A stretch of DNA of 64,000 nt, taken from contig NZ_JBMNUX010000012.1 of assembly GCF_050946515.1 (NCBI RefSeq), positions 1-64,000 on the forward strand, given 5' to 3'. This stretch comes from Tractidigestivibacter sp050946515 (GTDB lineage Bacteria; Actinomycetota; Coriobacteriia; Coriobacteriales; Atopobiaceae). The number at the start of each line of letters is the position of its first letter. The first letter of the stretch is position 1. Of this stretch, positions 28,243 to 37,013 are shown one piece after another. The translations under genes were made by a program, and so were the position numbers. Under the pieces are notes generated by a model. The model was not told the DNA's origin. It did no database searches and worked only from the letters and a program-made list of their open reading frames with translations.

Positions 28243-29513
28243 GCACCACTGACTATGACGTCGTCGTCATTGGCGCTGGTCCCGCCGGCCTTGCCGCCGC
28301 CATCAGCGCGCGCAAGGCGGGAGCAGGCCGCGTGCTTGCGATAGAGCGCGACTCAAAGCCTGGCGGCATCTTGAACCAGTGCATCCACAACGGCTTTGGG
28401 CTCATCACCTTCAAGGAGGAGCTCACCGGGCCCGAGTACGCGGCGCGCTTCGAGGACCAGGCCGCGGAGGCGGGCGTCGAGCTTCTCCTGAATACCATGG
28501 TGCTTGACATCTCTGGCCAGCGAGTCGTCACCTGCGTCTCTGAGAGCGAGGGCCTTCGCCAGATCTCTGCCGGCGCCATCGTCCTTGCTATGGGCTGCCG
28601 CGAGCGCCCGCGCGGCGCGCTCAACATCCCCGGCTTTCGCCCCGCAGGCATATACACCGCCGGCACGGCGCAGCGCCTGGTCAACATCGAGGGCCTCCTG
28701 CCCGGCCGCGAGGTAGTCATCCTGGGCTCTGGCGACATCGGACTCATCATGGCGCGCCGCATGACGCTCGAGGGCGCGCACGTCGCCTGCGTGGCCGAGC
28801 TCATGCCGTACTCGGGCGGCCTCAAGAGAAACATCGTGCAATGCCTGGACGACTTTGGCATCCCGCTTCTGCTCTCGCACACGGTGACGCGCGTAGAGGG
28901 CCAAAAGCGCGTCGAGGCCGTCTGGATCTCTGAGGTGGACGAGCATCGCCGCCCCATCCCTGGCACTGAGAAGCGCTATCCCTGCGACACGCTGCTGCTC
29001 TCCGTCGGGCTGATTCCCGAAAACGAGCTCTCGCGCTCCGCTGGCGTCGAGCTTTCGCCCGTCACGCACGGCCCCTCGGTCAACGAGCACTTCGAGACAA
29101 GCGTCCCGGGGGTATTTGCGTGCGGAAACGTCCTTCACGTGCATGACCTCGTAGATTACGTGTCGCAGGAGGCGACAAGCGCGGGCAAAGCTGCCGCCGA
29201 GTGGGCAGCCGGTGGCTCCGCAGCGGATGCCGCCCGCCACAACCTGCCCGTCTTTGCCGAGGGAGGGGTAAGGTACACCGTTCCCCAAACCCTCGACCCA
29301 AGCTTGATGGACAGCGAGACTACCTTGAGGTTTAGGGTTTCTGACGTCTTCGAGGACCGACGGATCAGCGTGTACGTGGACGACGAGCGCATAGTCTCAA
29401 AGAGGCGCCCCATATTGGTGCCGGGACAGATGGAGCAGGTCACGCTGAAGCGCGAAGACCTTCTCGCCCGCCCGAACGCGTCTAAGATCACCGTCAAGCT
29501 CGAGGAGGCGTAA
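28239..29513 (+). CDS. FAD/NAD(P)-binding oxidoreductase (partner of the GlpA-like protein)
   Basis: 424 residues. A dinucleotide-binding fold is at the N-terminus (VVVIGAGPAGLAAAISARKAG) and a second at residues about 155-175 (REVVILGSGDIGLIMARR). GCRERPRG and GVFACGNVLHVHDLVDYV are typical of this pyridine nucleotide-disulfide-oxidoreductase-like subfamily. No redox-active CxxC is visible in the usual place, so it probably passes electrons between flavin and the partner's iron-sulfur centre. It starts inside the stop of the GlpA-like gene and ends 3 bp before the DUF1667 gene. Confidence 0.85.
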   Translation: MSTTDYDVVVIGAGPAGLAAAISARKAGAGRVLAIERDSKPGGILNQCIHNGFGLITFKEELTGPEYAARFEDQAAEAGVELLLNTMVLDISGQRVVTCVSESEGLRQISAGAIVLAMGCRERPRGALNIPGFRPAGIYTAGTAQRLVNIEGLLPGREVVILGSGDIGLIMARRMTLEGAHVACVAELMPYSGGLKRNIVQCLDDFGIPLLLSHTVTRVEGQKRVEAVWISEVDEHRRPIPGTEKRYPCDTLLLSVGLIPENELSRSAGVELSPVTHGPSVNEHFETSVPGVFACGNVLHVHDLVDYVSQEATSAGKAAAEWAAGGSAADAARHNLPVFAEGGVRYTVPQTLDPSLMDSETTLRFRVSDVFEDRRISVYVDDERIVSKRRPILVPGQMEQVTLKREDLLARPNASKITVKLEEA

Positions 29514-29516
29514 GCG

Positions 29517-29876
29517 ATGGAAAAGAGAACCTTGACCTGCATCAGGTGCCCCCGCGGCTGCGCCATCACGGTGACGCTTGACGAGGGGCAGATCACCTCC
29601 GTCACGGGCAACTCCTGCCCTCGCGGCGACCGCTATGCGCGCGACGAGGTGACGCACCCCGTGCGGACGGTCACCTCCACCGTTCCCGTGACGGGCTCGA
29701 CGTCCGAGAAGGCCGTCTCGGTCAAGACCGCCTCCGACGTTCCAAAGGACAAGGTCATGGACGTCATGGCCGCCCTCGTCGGGGTCACGGCTAAGGCTCC
29801 CGTTGAGATAGGGGACGTCATCGTGCGTGACGTTGCCGGCACGGGCGTCGACATCGTTGCAACAAAGCGCGCCTAG
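29517..29876 (+). CDS. DUF1667 cysteine-motif protein
   Basis: 119 residues. The N-terminus has cysteines CIRCPRGC and then SCPRGDRYARDEV, a four-Cys pattern suited to a metal or Fe-S centre. The C-terminal half is a small beta-rich domain. DUF1667 proteins are found almost always beside GlpA/GlpB-like pairs, as here, and are taken to be a third subunit. Direct function is not established. Confidence 0.85.
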   Translation: MEKRTLTCIRCPRGCAITVTLDEGQITSVTGNSCPRGDRYARDEVTHPVRTVTSTVPVTGSTSEKAVSVKTASDVPKDKVMDVMAALVGVTAKAPVEIGDVIVRDVAGTGVDIVATKRA

Positions 29877-29920
29877 CCAGACACAAAGAAAGACCAGGGA
29901 GGGCTTCCTCTGCCAGCGAC

Positions 29921-30235
29921 TTATGCCTCCCACTGAAAGCGCCGCATGTCCACCTTGCCGTTGGGAAGAAACTCAATTCCTTCGGCATCGAGCATGCGGC
30001 GCTGCTCGTTAGGGCCGCCGAACGCAAAGCCCGGCGCGAGCGAGCCGTCCTTGAACACCACGCGATGGCAGGGAACCCCGCCGGCCATGCCTGGCGAGGA
30101 GTGCATGGCAAACCCGACGAAGCGGGCCTTGCGCGGCTCGCCCATCATGCGCGCTATCTGCCCGTACGTGGCGACACGACCTTGGGGTATCTGCCGCACT
30201 ATGTCGTACGCTCGCTGAAAGAAGCCCTCGTCCAT
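29921..30235 (-). CDS. short MGMT-family protein (alkyltransferase-like) retaining PCHR
   Basis: 104 residues from the ATG at 30235; a longer in-frame version to 30307 exists but lacks a good start. The whole protein corresponds to the C-terminal DNA-binding domain of O6-methylguanine-DNA methyltransferase: IPQGRVATYGQIARMMG is the recognition region and GGVPCHRVV the active-site segment. Alkyltransferase-like proteins of this size usually have PWHR; here Cys56 is retained. It could flip alkylated bases for nucleotide excision repair or transfer the alkyl group itself. It is convergent with the DUF1667 gene. Confidence 0.8.
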   Translation of the reverse strand: MDEGFFQRAYDIVRQIPQGRVATYGQIARMMGEPRKARFVGFAMHSSPGMAGGVPCHRVVFKDGSLAPGFAFGGPNEQRRMLDAEGIEFLPNGKVDMRRFQWEA

Positions 30236-30309
30236 CGCATGCCCCCTATCGCTAAAGCCACCGCAAAGGGTACCATTAGCCCCAGTTGACTTGACCGAAG
30301 GGAGCAACC

Positions 30310-30879
30310 ATGGCTCTAGACAAAAGCTCTACCGCCCTTCTCGTAATCGACGTTCTCGTGACCAAGGGCGAAGACACGCTCTACAAGGCAGACCCAGACG
30401 AGACGCGCCTTGTTGCGGCTTCCAAGCGCGTGGTGGACGCCGCCCGCAAGGCTGGCCTTCCCGTGCTCTTCCTGTGCGACCAGCACATCCCGGGCGTCGA
30501 CAAGGAGCTTGCGCTCTGGGGCGAGCACGGCATCAAAGGCAAGGCCGTGCCGAACCCCGAGCTTCGCGCTGGCTCAGGCGAGCGCGACTTCATCATCCCC
30601 AAGCGCCGCTACTCAGGCTTCTTCCAGACAGACCTCGACCTCACGCTTCGCGAGCTGGGCATAAAGACCGTCATCGCCGTGGGGGAGGACACCAACATCT
30701 GCGTCCTCCATACGCTGGCAGATGCCTGGAACCTGGGATATGACTCGATCGTCGTCGAGGACGCAACCAGGACCTTCCTTTGCGGAACGCAGGAGGGGGC
30801 GCTCGAGCACTTCAGGAAGTGCTATGGCTCGAAGGTCGTGAGCGCAGACCAAATCGTCTCCGAGCTGGCGGAGGCATAG
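30310..30879 (+). CDS. isochorismatase-family cysteine hydrolase
   Basis: 189 residues with the catalytic triad visible: Asp14 in LLVIDVL, Lys98 in IIPKRRYSGFF and Cys131 in EDTNICVLHTLADA. The fold is that of nicotinamidase and related amidohydrolases. EDTNICV with a preceding Glu and the SGFFQTDLDLTLRELG segment are common in nicotinamidase-like enzymes, but metal ligands specific to PncA are not clear. It abuts the thioesterase gene. Confidence 0.85.
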   Translation: MALDKSSTALLVIDVLVTKGEDTLYKADPDETRLVAASKRVVDAARKAGLPVLFLCDQHIPGVDKELALWGEHGIKGKAVPNPELRAGSGERDFIIPKRRYSGFFQTDLDLTLRELGIKTVIAVGEDTNICVLHTLADAWNLGYDSIVVEDATRTFLCGTQEGALEHFRKCYGSKVVSADQIVSELAEA

Positions 30880-31377
30880 ATGGCTGAGAAGCGACACTAC
30901 AAGGCCATGAAGACGCCCTCGGACTCCATGGTCACGGTGACCAAGACGGTCCACTACGAGGACATCAACGGCATCAACCGCCTCTTTGGCGGCCGGCTCA
31001 TGGAATGGATCGACGACGCGGCGGGCGTTGCTTCTCGCCGCCACTGCGGCTGTGCCGTCACGACCGCCTGCGTCGACCAGCTTGTCTTCAAGCGCCCTGT
31101 GCTCTTGAACGACATCATCACCATCCACGCGCAGGTCACCCATGTCGGCCGCACGTCGATGGAGGTCCGCGTGGAAACCTACGTGGAAAACGTCGCAGAC
31201 GGCTCGCGCGCCCTTGTGAACATGGCCTACCTGACCGAGGTCTGCATGGACAAGAGCGGGAAGCCGACGCCGGTCGAGTATGGGCTTTTGCTGACGACAG
31301 ACGAGGAGCGCGCCGAGAACGAGGCTGCGAAGAAGCGCATCGTCTTTCGCAAGACGCGCAAGGCCGAGGGCTTCTAA
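30880..31377 (+). CDS. acyl-CoA thioesterase, hotdog fold
   Basis: 165 residues. The hotdog core has INGINRLFGGRLMEWIDDAAGVASRRH near residues 28-54 with a catalytic Asp/Gly region, then VDQLVFKRPVLLNDIITIHAQVTHVGRTSMEVRVETY. This resembles the YciA/BACH-type cytoplasmic acyl-CoA hydrolases. It starts immediately after the hydrolase stop and precedes the esterase by 36 bp. It could trim acyl-CoA and so connect to the fatty acid genes further downstream. Confidence 0.85.
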   Translation: MAEKRHYKAMKTPSDSMVTVTKTVHYEDINGINRLFGGRLMEWIDDAAGVASRRHCGCAVTTACVDQLVFKRPVLLNDIITIHAQVTHVGRTSMEVRVETYVENVADGSRALVNMAYLTEVCMDKSGKPTPVEYGLLLTTDEERAENEAAKKRIVFRKTRKAEGF

Positions 31378-31412
31378 CGGCAGGCCGCGCAGGAGTTTGG
31401 AGTGAGCAGGGC

Positions 31413-32105
31413 ATGGCAAAGAGCACCAAGCGCTTCTCGCTTGACAGGTACCAGATATGCGTGGCGCCCGCAACAACGGCGGGAGCGCCGGTGGTCTATC
31501 TCAACATGTACGAGGACGAGACGGACCAGACCCTCGACGCGCTCGCCTCGCTTGGGTGCCCTGACGTGGCGCTCATTGGCATCAGCAACATAGACTGGGG
31601 CCGCGACATGACGCCGTGGGAAGCGCCCTCTGCCTTCGAGCGCAACAAGAGCTATGGCGGCCGCGCCGACGGCTACCTCGAGCTTCTCGTAAGCCAGATT
31701 GCTCCCTCCGCCGAGGCCGAGCTCGGCGGCGAGCCTGCGTGGAGGGGGCTTGCCGGCTACTCGCTCGCAGGGCTCTTTGCCTGCTACGCTCCCTACAAGA
31801 GCACGTTCTTCTCCAGAGTCGCCAGCATGTCGGGCTCCCTTTGGTACCCCAACTTTCTGGAATTTGCCACCTCGCACGACATGGCGCGCGTTCCCGAGCG
31901 CGCCTACCTCTCGGTCGGGAGCAAGGAGAGCCACACGAGAAACCAGGCCACCAGCACCGTGCGTGACCGAACCGAGGCATTTCGCGACTACCTTGAGTCC
32001 GTTGGCGCCCGCGCGTCCTTCGAGCTCAACCCGGGCGGTCACTTCAAGGACATATGCCTGCGCACGGCCAAGGGGATCATGGCGCTGGCCGACAAGGCGC
32101 GATGA
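31413..32105 (+). CDS. alpha/beta-hydrolase (putative esterase)
   Basis: 230 residues from ATG 31413. The nucleophile elbow GYSLAG has Ser117. The C-terminal His is in NPGGHFKDI, and an acidic residue lies near SKESHT. The layout resembles Fes/IroE and putative-esterase (YbbA-type) proteins. No signal peptide is present, so it is cytoplasmic. Substrate not determinable. A longer open frame upstream overlaps the thioesterase out of frame and was not used. Confidence 0.75.
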   Translation: MAKSTKRFSLDRYQICVAPATTAGAPVVYLNMYEDETDQTLDALASLGCPDVALIGISNIDWGRDMTPWEAPSAFERNKSYGGRADGYLELLVSQIAPSAEAELGGEPAWRGLAGYSLAGLFACYAPYKSTFFSRVASMSGSLWYPNFLEFATSHDMARVPERAYLSVGSKESHTRNQATSTVRDRTEAFRDYLESVGARASFELNPGGHFKDICLRTAKGIMALADKAR

Positions 32106-32123
32106 ACGCCTCCGTGCGAGGCG

Positions 32124-32921
32124 CTACTTTCCCACGGGACGAAGAGACGCCTGCTCGGGGGTAAAGCGCTGCGTGTTGCCGTCGTCGTCGCGAACGAGCG
32201 CACGGCCCCAGTCGTCGACGCCCACAAGGCTCCCCGTTGCAAGCAGCAGCCCCTCATGCGATAGCGCGACCACCCGCTGCCCCATATAGGCAAGGCGCGC
32301 GCAATACTCCTTCGCCAGAGAGGCGAGCGGACCCGTTGCCTCATCTTCGTCCCTCACGGCGTCAGCCCAGGCGCCGACGCTTTCAACGATGCCAGAGCTA
32401 ACCGCCTCGGCAAGCTCTTCTAGCTGCGGCAAAGTCGTGCTCGCAACCTCCTCGAGGCCGATGGCGTCAAGGCGCGTCGGCTCGTCTGATGCCGGCTCGT
32501 CAAGCTTTGGAGCCTTCACGTCAAGACCTGCGCCGCACACGACGCCAGTGCCGGTTGGCGTGTCCACAAGCTCGCAGAGGATGCCGCCCATCTTGCGCCC
32601 CTTGGAAACGATGTCGTTTGGCCACTTCACAAGGACGCTGCCAGGCGTGCACCATGCGGATATTCCGCGCAGGATGCCAAGGACGCCCGCCACGCTGACA
32701 CCTGAAAGCTTCGCGCTCGGCACGTTAGGCAGAACGAGCGTCGAGAGGTAGAGGTTTCCGTCCAGCGACTTCCATTTATGGCCGCGCCTGCCTCGCCCCG
32801 CCGTCTGAACGCGAGCGACCACGGACGTCCCGTTGGCGGCACCCTCACGCGCCAGGGCGGCCACCTCGTCGTTCGTTGAGCCGCACTCGTCGAGAAATAT
32901 CAGCTTTCCGCTCAGCTCCAT
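32124..32921 (-). CDS. birA: biotin-protein ligase lacking the DNA-binding domain
   Basis: 265 residues. The chain begins directly with the catalytic domain: LDECGSTNDEVAALAREGA, then the biotinyl-AMP loop GRGRRGHKW and VLVKWPNDI, with a C-terminal cap (VVALSHEGLLLATG). The N-terminal winged helix of E. coli BirA is absent, so it should be a monofunctional ligase that does not repress genes. It is transcribed divergently from the fab/acc operon, which encodes the biotin carrier AccB, its obvious substrate. Confidence 0.93.
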   Translation of the reverse strand: MELSGKLIFLDECGSTNDEVAALAREGAANGTSVVARVQTAGRGRRGHKWKSLDGNLYLSTLVLPNVPSAKLSGVSVAGVLGILRGISAWCTPGSVLVKWPNDIVSKGRKMGGILCELVDTPTGTGVVCGAGLDVKAPKLDEPASDEPTRLDAIGLEEVASTTLPQLEELAEAVSSGIVESVGAWADAVRDEDEATGPLASLAKEYCARLAYMGQRVVALSHEGLLLATGSLVGVDDWGRALVRDDDGNTQRFTPEQASLRPVGK

Positions 32922-32960
32922 GCCAGAAAACGCCTCGTTTCACAAATCGTGAGAAATGTA

Positions 32961-32988
32961 TAGCTAAAAGTTGTGTCGAAATTAGCTA
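32961..32988. promoter_or_regulatory. inverted repeat in the birA-fabH divergent intergenic region
   Basis: TAGCTAA (32961-32967) and TTAGCTA (32982-32988) are perfect inverted arms whose starts lie exactly 21 bp apart, two helical turns. The site lies just upstream of the putative fabH -35 and overlaps a TATACA element on the birA side. It is a candidate operator controlling one or both units. Confidence 0.45.
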
Positions 32989-32993
32989 CTATT

Positions 32994-33021
32994 TTGAACA
33001 ATTCTTCTGAAGCGGTAAAGT
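32994..33021 (+). promoter_or_regulatory. putative promoter of the fab/acc operon
   Basis: TTGAAC (32994-32999), a 16-bp gap and TAAAGT (33016-33021), about 40 bp before fabH. The -35 is good and the -10 moderate. The surrounding 70 bp is clearly AT-rich against the GC-rich background. Confidence 0.4.
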
Positions 33022-33059
33022 ACTCTAGGTTTTAGTTGAAGGGTGGGGGGTGAAGCAAG

Positions 33060-34016
33060 GTGGGCTTCTCCATAGTTGGCACCGGGTCGGCGCTCCCAGA
33101 ACGCGCCGTCACGAACGACCAGCTCGGCGAGTTTCTCGACACGTCAGACGCGTGGATCCGCCCCCGCACCGGCATCGCAGAGCGCAGGGTCTGCACGACC
33201 GAGACCCTAGACGACCTTGCCTTGCTTGCCAGCCAGCGCGCGCTCGCCTCGGCTTCCGTCACGCCTGGCCAGCTCGACCTCATCGTCTGCTGCACCACGA
33301 GCGCAGACCACCTGATGCCAGCAGAGGCCTGCGCCATCGCGGAGCTCCTGGGGGCTTCCTGCCCGGCATTCGACGTCTCGGCCGCCTGCGCCGGATTCGT
33401 CTTTGCGCTCGACGTCGCCGACGGATGGTTTGCGCGGGGACGCGCCCAGCACGTGCTTGTGGTTGCCGCCGAGAAGTTCTCGCGCCTCCTTGACTGGAGC
33501 GACCGCTCGACGGCGGTCCTCTTTGGCGACGGCGCAGCGGCTGCCGTGCTTGCGCCCGGAGACGGCGTCCTCTCGCTCAGGCTGTCCACTCAGCCAGACG
33601 TTGAGGCTCTGCACGTGCCAGGGCTTTCCGGCAACTCTCCCTTCGACCAGACCGCAAAGCCGCCCTCGCAGCTCAAGATGGACGGCCGCCGCGTCTTCAA
33701 GTTTGGCGTCACCACCATCTGCAGCTCAGTCGATGCCATGTGCGCCGACGCGCAGATTAAGCCAAGCCAGATCGACCACTTTGTGTTTCACCAGGCAAAC
33801 GAGCGCATCCTCGCCGCCGCAGTCCGCCGCCTTGGCATAGACAACGGCAAGGTGGCCCGCACGCTTGAGAAGACGGGAAACATCTCGAGCGCCTGCATTC
33901 CCTTGGCGCTCGACAGCCTCGCCCGCAACGGAGAGCTGAAGCCAGGCGACCTCGTTGCCATGGTCGGCTTCGGCGCGGGGCTGGACACTGGCGCTTGCCT
34001 CATCAAGTGGGGCTAG
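33060..34016 (+). CDS. fabH: beta-ketoacyl-ACP synthase III
   Basis: 318 residues, GTG start behind a G-rich ribosome binding site. The catalytic Cys110 is in VSAACAGFVFAL, His in HFVFHQANERI and Asn in KTGNISSACIPLAL. It condenses acetyl-CoA or a branched starter with malonyl-ACP to begin fatty acid synthesis. First gene of an 11-gene run on the plus strand. Confidence 0.96.
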   Translation: MGFSIVGTGSALPERAVTNDQLGEFLDTSDAWIRPRTGIAERRVCTTETLDDLALLASQRALASASVTPGQLDLIVCCTTSADHLMPAEACAIAELLGASCPAFDVSAACAGFVFALDVADGWFARGRAQHVLVVAAEKFSRLLDWSDRSTAVLFGDGAAAAVLAPGDGVLSLRLSTQPDVEALHVPGLSGNSPFDQTAKPPSQLKMDGRRVFKFGVTTICSSVDAMCADAQIKPSQIDHFVFHQANERILAAAVRRLGIDNGKVARTLEKTGNISSACIPLALDSLARNGELKPGDLVAMVGFGAGLDTGACLIKWG

Positions 34017-34076
34017 CGCCTCGCAATTCATCCATCAAAAGCGCCTCCGGGCGCCAGAGAAGACAGGAGAAACAAG

Positions 34077-34310
34077 ATGGCAGAGAGCACCTTCGATCGC
34101 GTTTGCGCAATCGTCCGCGAGCAGGGCGGTCTTGACGACACCGAGCTTACCGAGGACACCAAGCTTTCCGACGTGGGCCTGGACAGCCTTGCCACCGTCG
34201 AGATCGTCATGGCCTGCGAGGACGAGTTCGGCATCGAGATCGACCCTGACGCCAACCCCACCACGATTGGCGAGTTCGTGAAGCTCGTCGACGGCCTTCT
34301 GGAGAAATAG
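34077..34310 (+). CDS. acpP: acyl carrier protein
   Basis: 77 residues. GLDSLATVEIVMACEDEFGIEI contains Ser37, the phosphopantetheine attachment site. It is acidic, helical and of typical length. It carries the growing acyl chain for every Fab enzyme in this operon. Confidence 0.97.
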   Translation: MAESTFDRVCAIVREQGGLDDTELTEDTKLSDVGLDSLATVEIVMACEDEFGIEIDPDANPTTIGEFVKLVDGLLEK

Positions 34311-34311
34311 C

Positions 34312-35256
34312 ATGCTGCGCACACCAATTTGCGACATCCTCGGCATCGAGAAGCCAATCTTCCAGGGCGGCATGGCATGGATTGCCGACGCAAGCCTTGC
34401 CTCCGCCGTCTCTGAGGCGGGAGGCCTCGGCATCATCGCGGCCATGAACGCCAATGCCGACTGGGTTCGCGACCAGATCCACCAGCTCCGCGAGAAGACC
34501 GACAAGCCCTTCGGCGTGAACGTTATGCTCATGAGCCCGTTCGCCGACGAGGTCGCCGACCTTGTCGCCGAAGAGCACGTCCCTGTTGTGGTCACGGGCG
34601 CTGGCAACCCCGCCAAGTACATGAAGGCGTGGATTGCGGCCGACATCAAGGTCGTCCCCGTCGTCGCGTCGGTCGGGCTCGCCAAGCTCATGCAGCGCGC
34701 GGGCGCCACCGCTGTCGTTGCCGAGGGCACCGAGTCTGGCGGCCACATCGGCGAGCTGACCACGATGGCGCTCGTCCCGCAGGTCGTCGATGCTGTCGAC
34801 ATCCCCGTCATGGCCGCGGGCGGCATCGCTGACGGCAGAGGCATGGCCGCCGCCATCATGCTGGGCGCCCAAGGCGTCCAGGTGGGCACGCGCTTCTTGG
34901 TTGCCGACGAGTGCACCGTGTCAGACGAATACAAGGACCGCGTCCTCAAGGCCAAGGACATCTCCACCATTGCCACCGGCAGGCGCTATGGCCATCCGGT
35001 CCGCTGCCTGAAGACGCCCTTCTCGAACGAGTACGCAAAGCGCGAGCTTGAGGGCGCATCGGAAGACGAGCTCAACAAGCTTGGCACCGGCGCGCTGCGC
35101 AAGGCGGCCAAGGAGGGCGACTACGAGCACGGGTCGTTCCTCTGCGGGCAGATTGCCGGCATGGTCACCAAGCGCCAGCCCGCTGCCGAAATCGTCGACG
35201 ACATCGTCGGAGGCGCGGAGAAGTGCCTCAAGGAGGCAACCAAATGGGTAAAGTAG
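34312..35256 (+). CDS. fabK: FMN-dependent enoyl-ACP reductase II
   Basis: 314 residues. The N-terminus IEKPIFQGGMAWIADASLASAVSEAGGLGII, the phosphate-binding VAEGTESGGHIGE and PVMAAGGIADGRGMAAAIMLGAQGVQVGTRF are signatures of the NPD-like flavoprotein FabK, here used in place of FabI. It reduces the enoyl-ACP double bond. It starts right after acpP and overlaps fabD by 13 bp. Confidence 0.94.
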   Translation: MLRTPICDILGIEKPIFQGGMAWIADASLASAVSEAGGLGIIAAMNANADWVRDQIHQLREKTDKPFGVNVMLMSPFADEVADLVAEEHVPVVVTGAGNPAKYMKAWIAADIKVVPVVASVGLAKLMQRAGATAVVAEGTESGGHIGELTTMALVPQVVDAVDIPVMAAGGIADGRGMAAAIMLGAQGVQVGTRFLVADECTVSDEYKDRVLKAKDISTIATGRRYGHPVRCLKTPFSNEYAKRELEGASEDELNKLGTGALRKAAKEGDYEHGSFLCGQIAGMVTKRQPAAEIVDDIVGGAEKCLKEATKWVK

Positions 35257-36182
35257 CCTTCCTCTTTGCGGGGCAAGGCGCCCAGAAGCCCGGCATGTGC
35301 GCCGACGTCGCGGCGGCCGAGCCTGCTGCGAAGGCAGTCTTCGACATGGCCGACTCCGTGCGTCCCGGCACGTCCAGCCAGTGCTTCAGCGGCACGAAGG
35401 AAGAGCTCACGGCAACCCAGAACACCCAGCCCTGCGTCTTTGCTGTCGACCTCGCCATTGCCTCGGCGCTCAAGAGCCATGGCGTGACGCCTGACGTCGT
35501 GGCGGGCTTCTCGCTTGGCGAGGTGGCAGCCCTCACGTTTGCGGGCTCGCTCACAAACGAGAAGGGCTTCGAGCTCGTCTGCCACCGCGGAGAGCTTATG
35601 GCAGACGCAGCGGCGGCGCATCCCGGACAGATGCGCGCAGTCGTGAAGCTTGACGCCGACGTCGTCAAGGACCTGGCAGCAAAGGCGGCCGCCCAGTCGG
35701 GAGGCGAGTGCTGGCCGGTCAACTTCAACAGCCCCCAGCAGACAGTCGTTGCCGGTACGCCCGAGGCGCTCTCGGCCCTGGACGGGCTTGTGAAGGCCGC
35801 GCGCGGCCGCGCGCTCAAGGTGGCCGTCTCCGGGGCCTTCCACAGCCCCTACATGGAAGACGCCACAAAGGGGCTTGCAGAGCTTCTTTCCGGCGAGTAC
35901 GCGCTTGCCGAGCCGAGCCTTCCGGTGTACGCAAACCTCACGGGAAGCCCGTATCCGCAAAGCGCCGACGAGCGCGCCGACACCCTTGCCAAGCAGGCCT
36001 CGAACCCCGTCCAGTGGACCCTCACGCTCGCCAACATGAGGGAGGCAGGCGTGGACACCTTTGTCGAGGTGGGACCGGGTCACACGCTGACGGGGCTGGT
36101 GAAAAGGACGCTCTCTGGCGTCACGGCCATATCTTGCGAGAACGAAGAGCAGCTCACGGCGGTCGTCGCCGAGCTCGCATAA
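35244..36182 (+). CDS. fabD: malonyl-CoA:ACP transacylase
   Basis: 312 residues from ATG 35244, with AAGGAGG inside the fabK end. Motifs are LFAGQGAQKPGM, the nucleophile segment GFSLGEVAAL with Ser, and the catalytic His in VSGAFHSPYM. The residue before the nucleophile Ser is Phe where many homologues have His. It loads malonyl onto ACP. Confidence 0.95.
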   Translation: MGKVAFLFAGQGAQKPGMCADVAAAEPAAKAVFDMADSVRPGTSSQCFSGTKEELTATQNTQPCVFAVDLAIASALKSHGVTPDVVAGFSLGEVAALTFAGSLTNEKGFELVCHRGELMADAAAAHPGQMRAVVKLDADVVKDLAAKAAAQSGGECWPVNFNSPQQTVVAGTPEALSALDGLVKAARGRALKVAVSGAFHSPYMEDATKGLAELLSGEYALAEPSLPVYANLTGSPYPQSADERADTLAKQASNPVQWTLTLANMREAGVDTFVEVGPGHTLTGLVKRTLSGVTAISCENEEQLTAVVAELA

Positions 36183-36200
36183 GCGTTGAGGAGATGCAAC

Positions 36201-36971
36201 ATGGCAACTAGCAGCGCCACCATCGAGCGCGACCAGTCTCGCCGCGCGGCCTTTGTCACCGGCGGCTCCCGCGGCATCGGACGCGCCATCGCGGAAGGCC
36301 TTGCCGAAGACGGCTTCGACGTAGCCATCGCCTACGCCGGAAACGCCGCGGCAGCTGATGAGACCGTCGCCGCCCTTGAGGCCGCAGGCGCCACCGCGCG
36401 CGCCTATCAGTGCGACGTGTCGGACTCCGCGCAGGTAGACGCCGTGTCCAAGCAGGTGCTCTCAGACTTTGGAAGCGTCTGGGCCGTGGTCAACGACGCG
36501 GGCATCACGCGAGACGGGCTTCTCATGCGCATGAAGGACGAGGACTTCGACCGCGTGATCGACGTGAACCTTCGCGGCGCCTTCCACGTGACGCGCGCCT
36601 TCTCGCGCAGCCTCATGCGCCAGAAGGGCGGCCGCATCGTCAACATGGCGTCGATCGTCGGGCTCTCGGGGAACGCCGGCCAGGCCAACTACGCCGCATC
36701 AAAGGCTGGCCTCGTCGGCCTTACCAAGTCGTGCGCCCGCGAGCTGGCACCGCGCGGCATCACCGTGAACGCCGTCGCGCCTGGCTTTGTCGAGACCGAC
36801 ATGACGGCAAAGCTCTCGGACGCCATCCGCGAGCAGTACGCCAAGCAAATTCCGCTCGGCCGCATGGCAAGCGCGCAGGAGGTCGCTGCCGTCGTGCGCT
36901 TCCTCGTGAGCGACGCTGCCGGCTACGTGACGGGCGAGGTCATCCGCGTGGACGGCGGCATGGCAATGTAG
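36201..36971 (+). CDS. fabG: 3-oxoacyl-ACP reductase
   Basis: 256 residues from ATG 36201 with GAGGAGATGC upstream. SDR motifs are VTGGSRGIGRAIAEG, the catalytic Ser in NMASIVGLSGN, and YAASKAG (Tyr/Lys). The C-terminus GYVTGEVIRVDGGMAM is typical of FabG. It catalyses the NADPH-dependent ketoreduction step. Confidence 0.95.
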   Translation: MATSSATIERDQSRRAAFVTGGSRGIGRAIAEGLAEDGFDVAIAYAGNAAAADETVAALEAAGATARAYQCDVSDSAQVDAVSKQVLSDFGSVWAVVNDAGITRDGLLMRMKDEDFDRVIDVNLRGAFHVTRAFSRSLMRQKGGRIVNMASIVGLSGNAGQANYAASKAGLVGLTKSCARELAPRGITVNAVAPGFVETDMTAKLSDAIREQYAKQIPLGRMASAQEVAAVVRFLVSDAAGYVTGEVIRVDGGMAM

Positions 36972-37013
36972 CAGGGCCTTCGCCTTCGGGCAAGGACAGT
37001 TAGGGGTAGTAGC

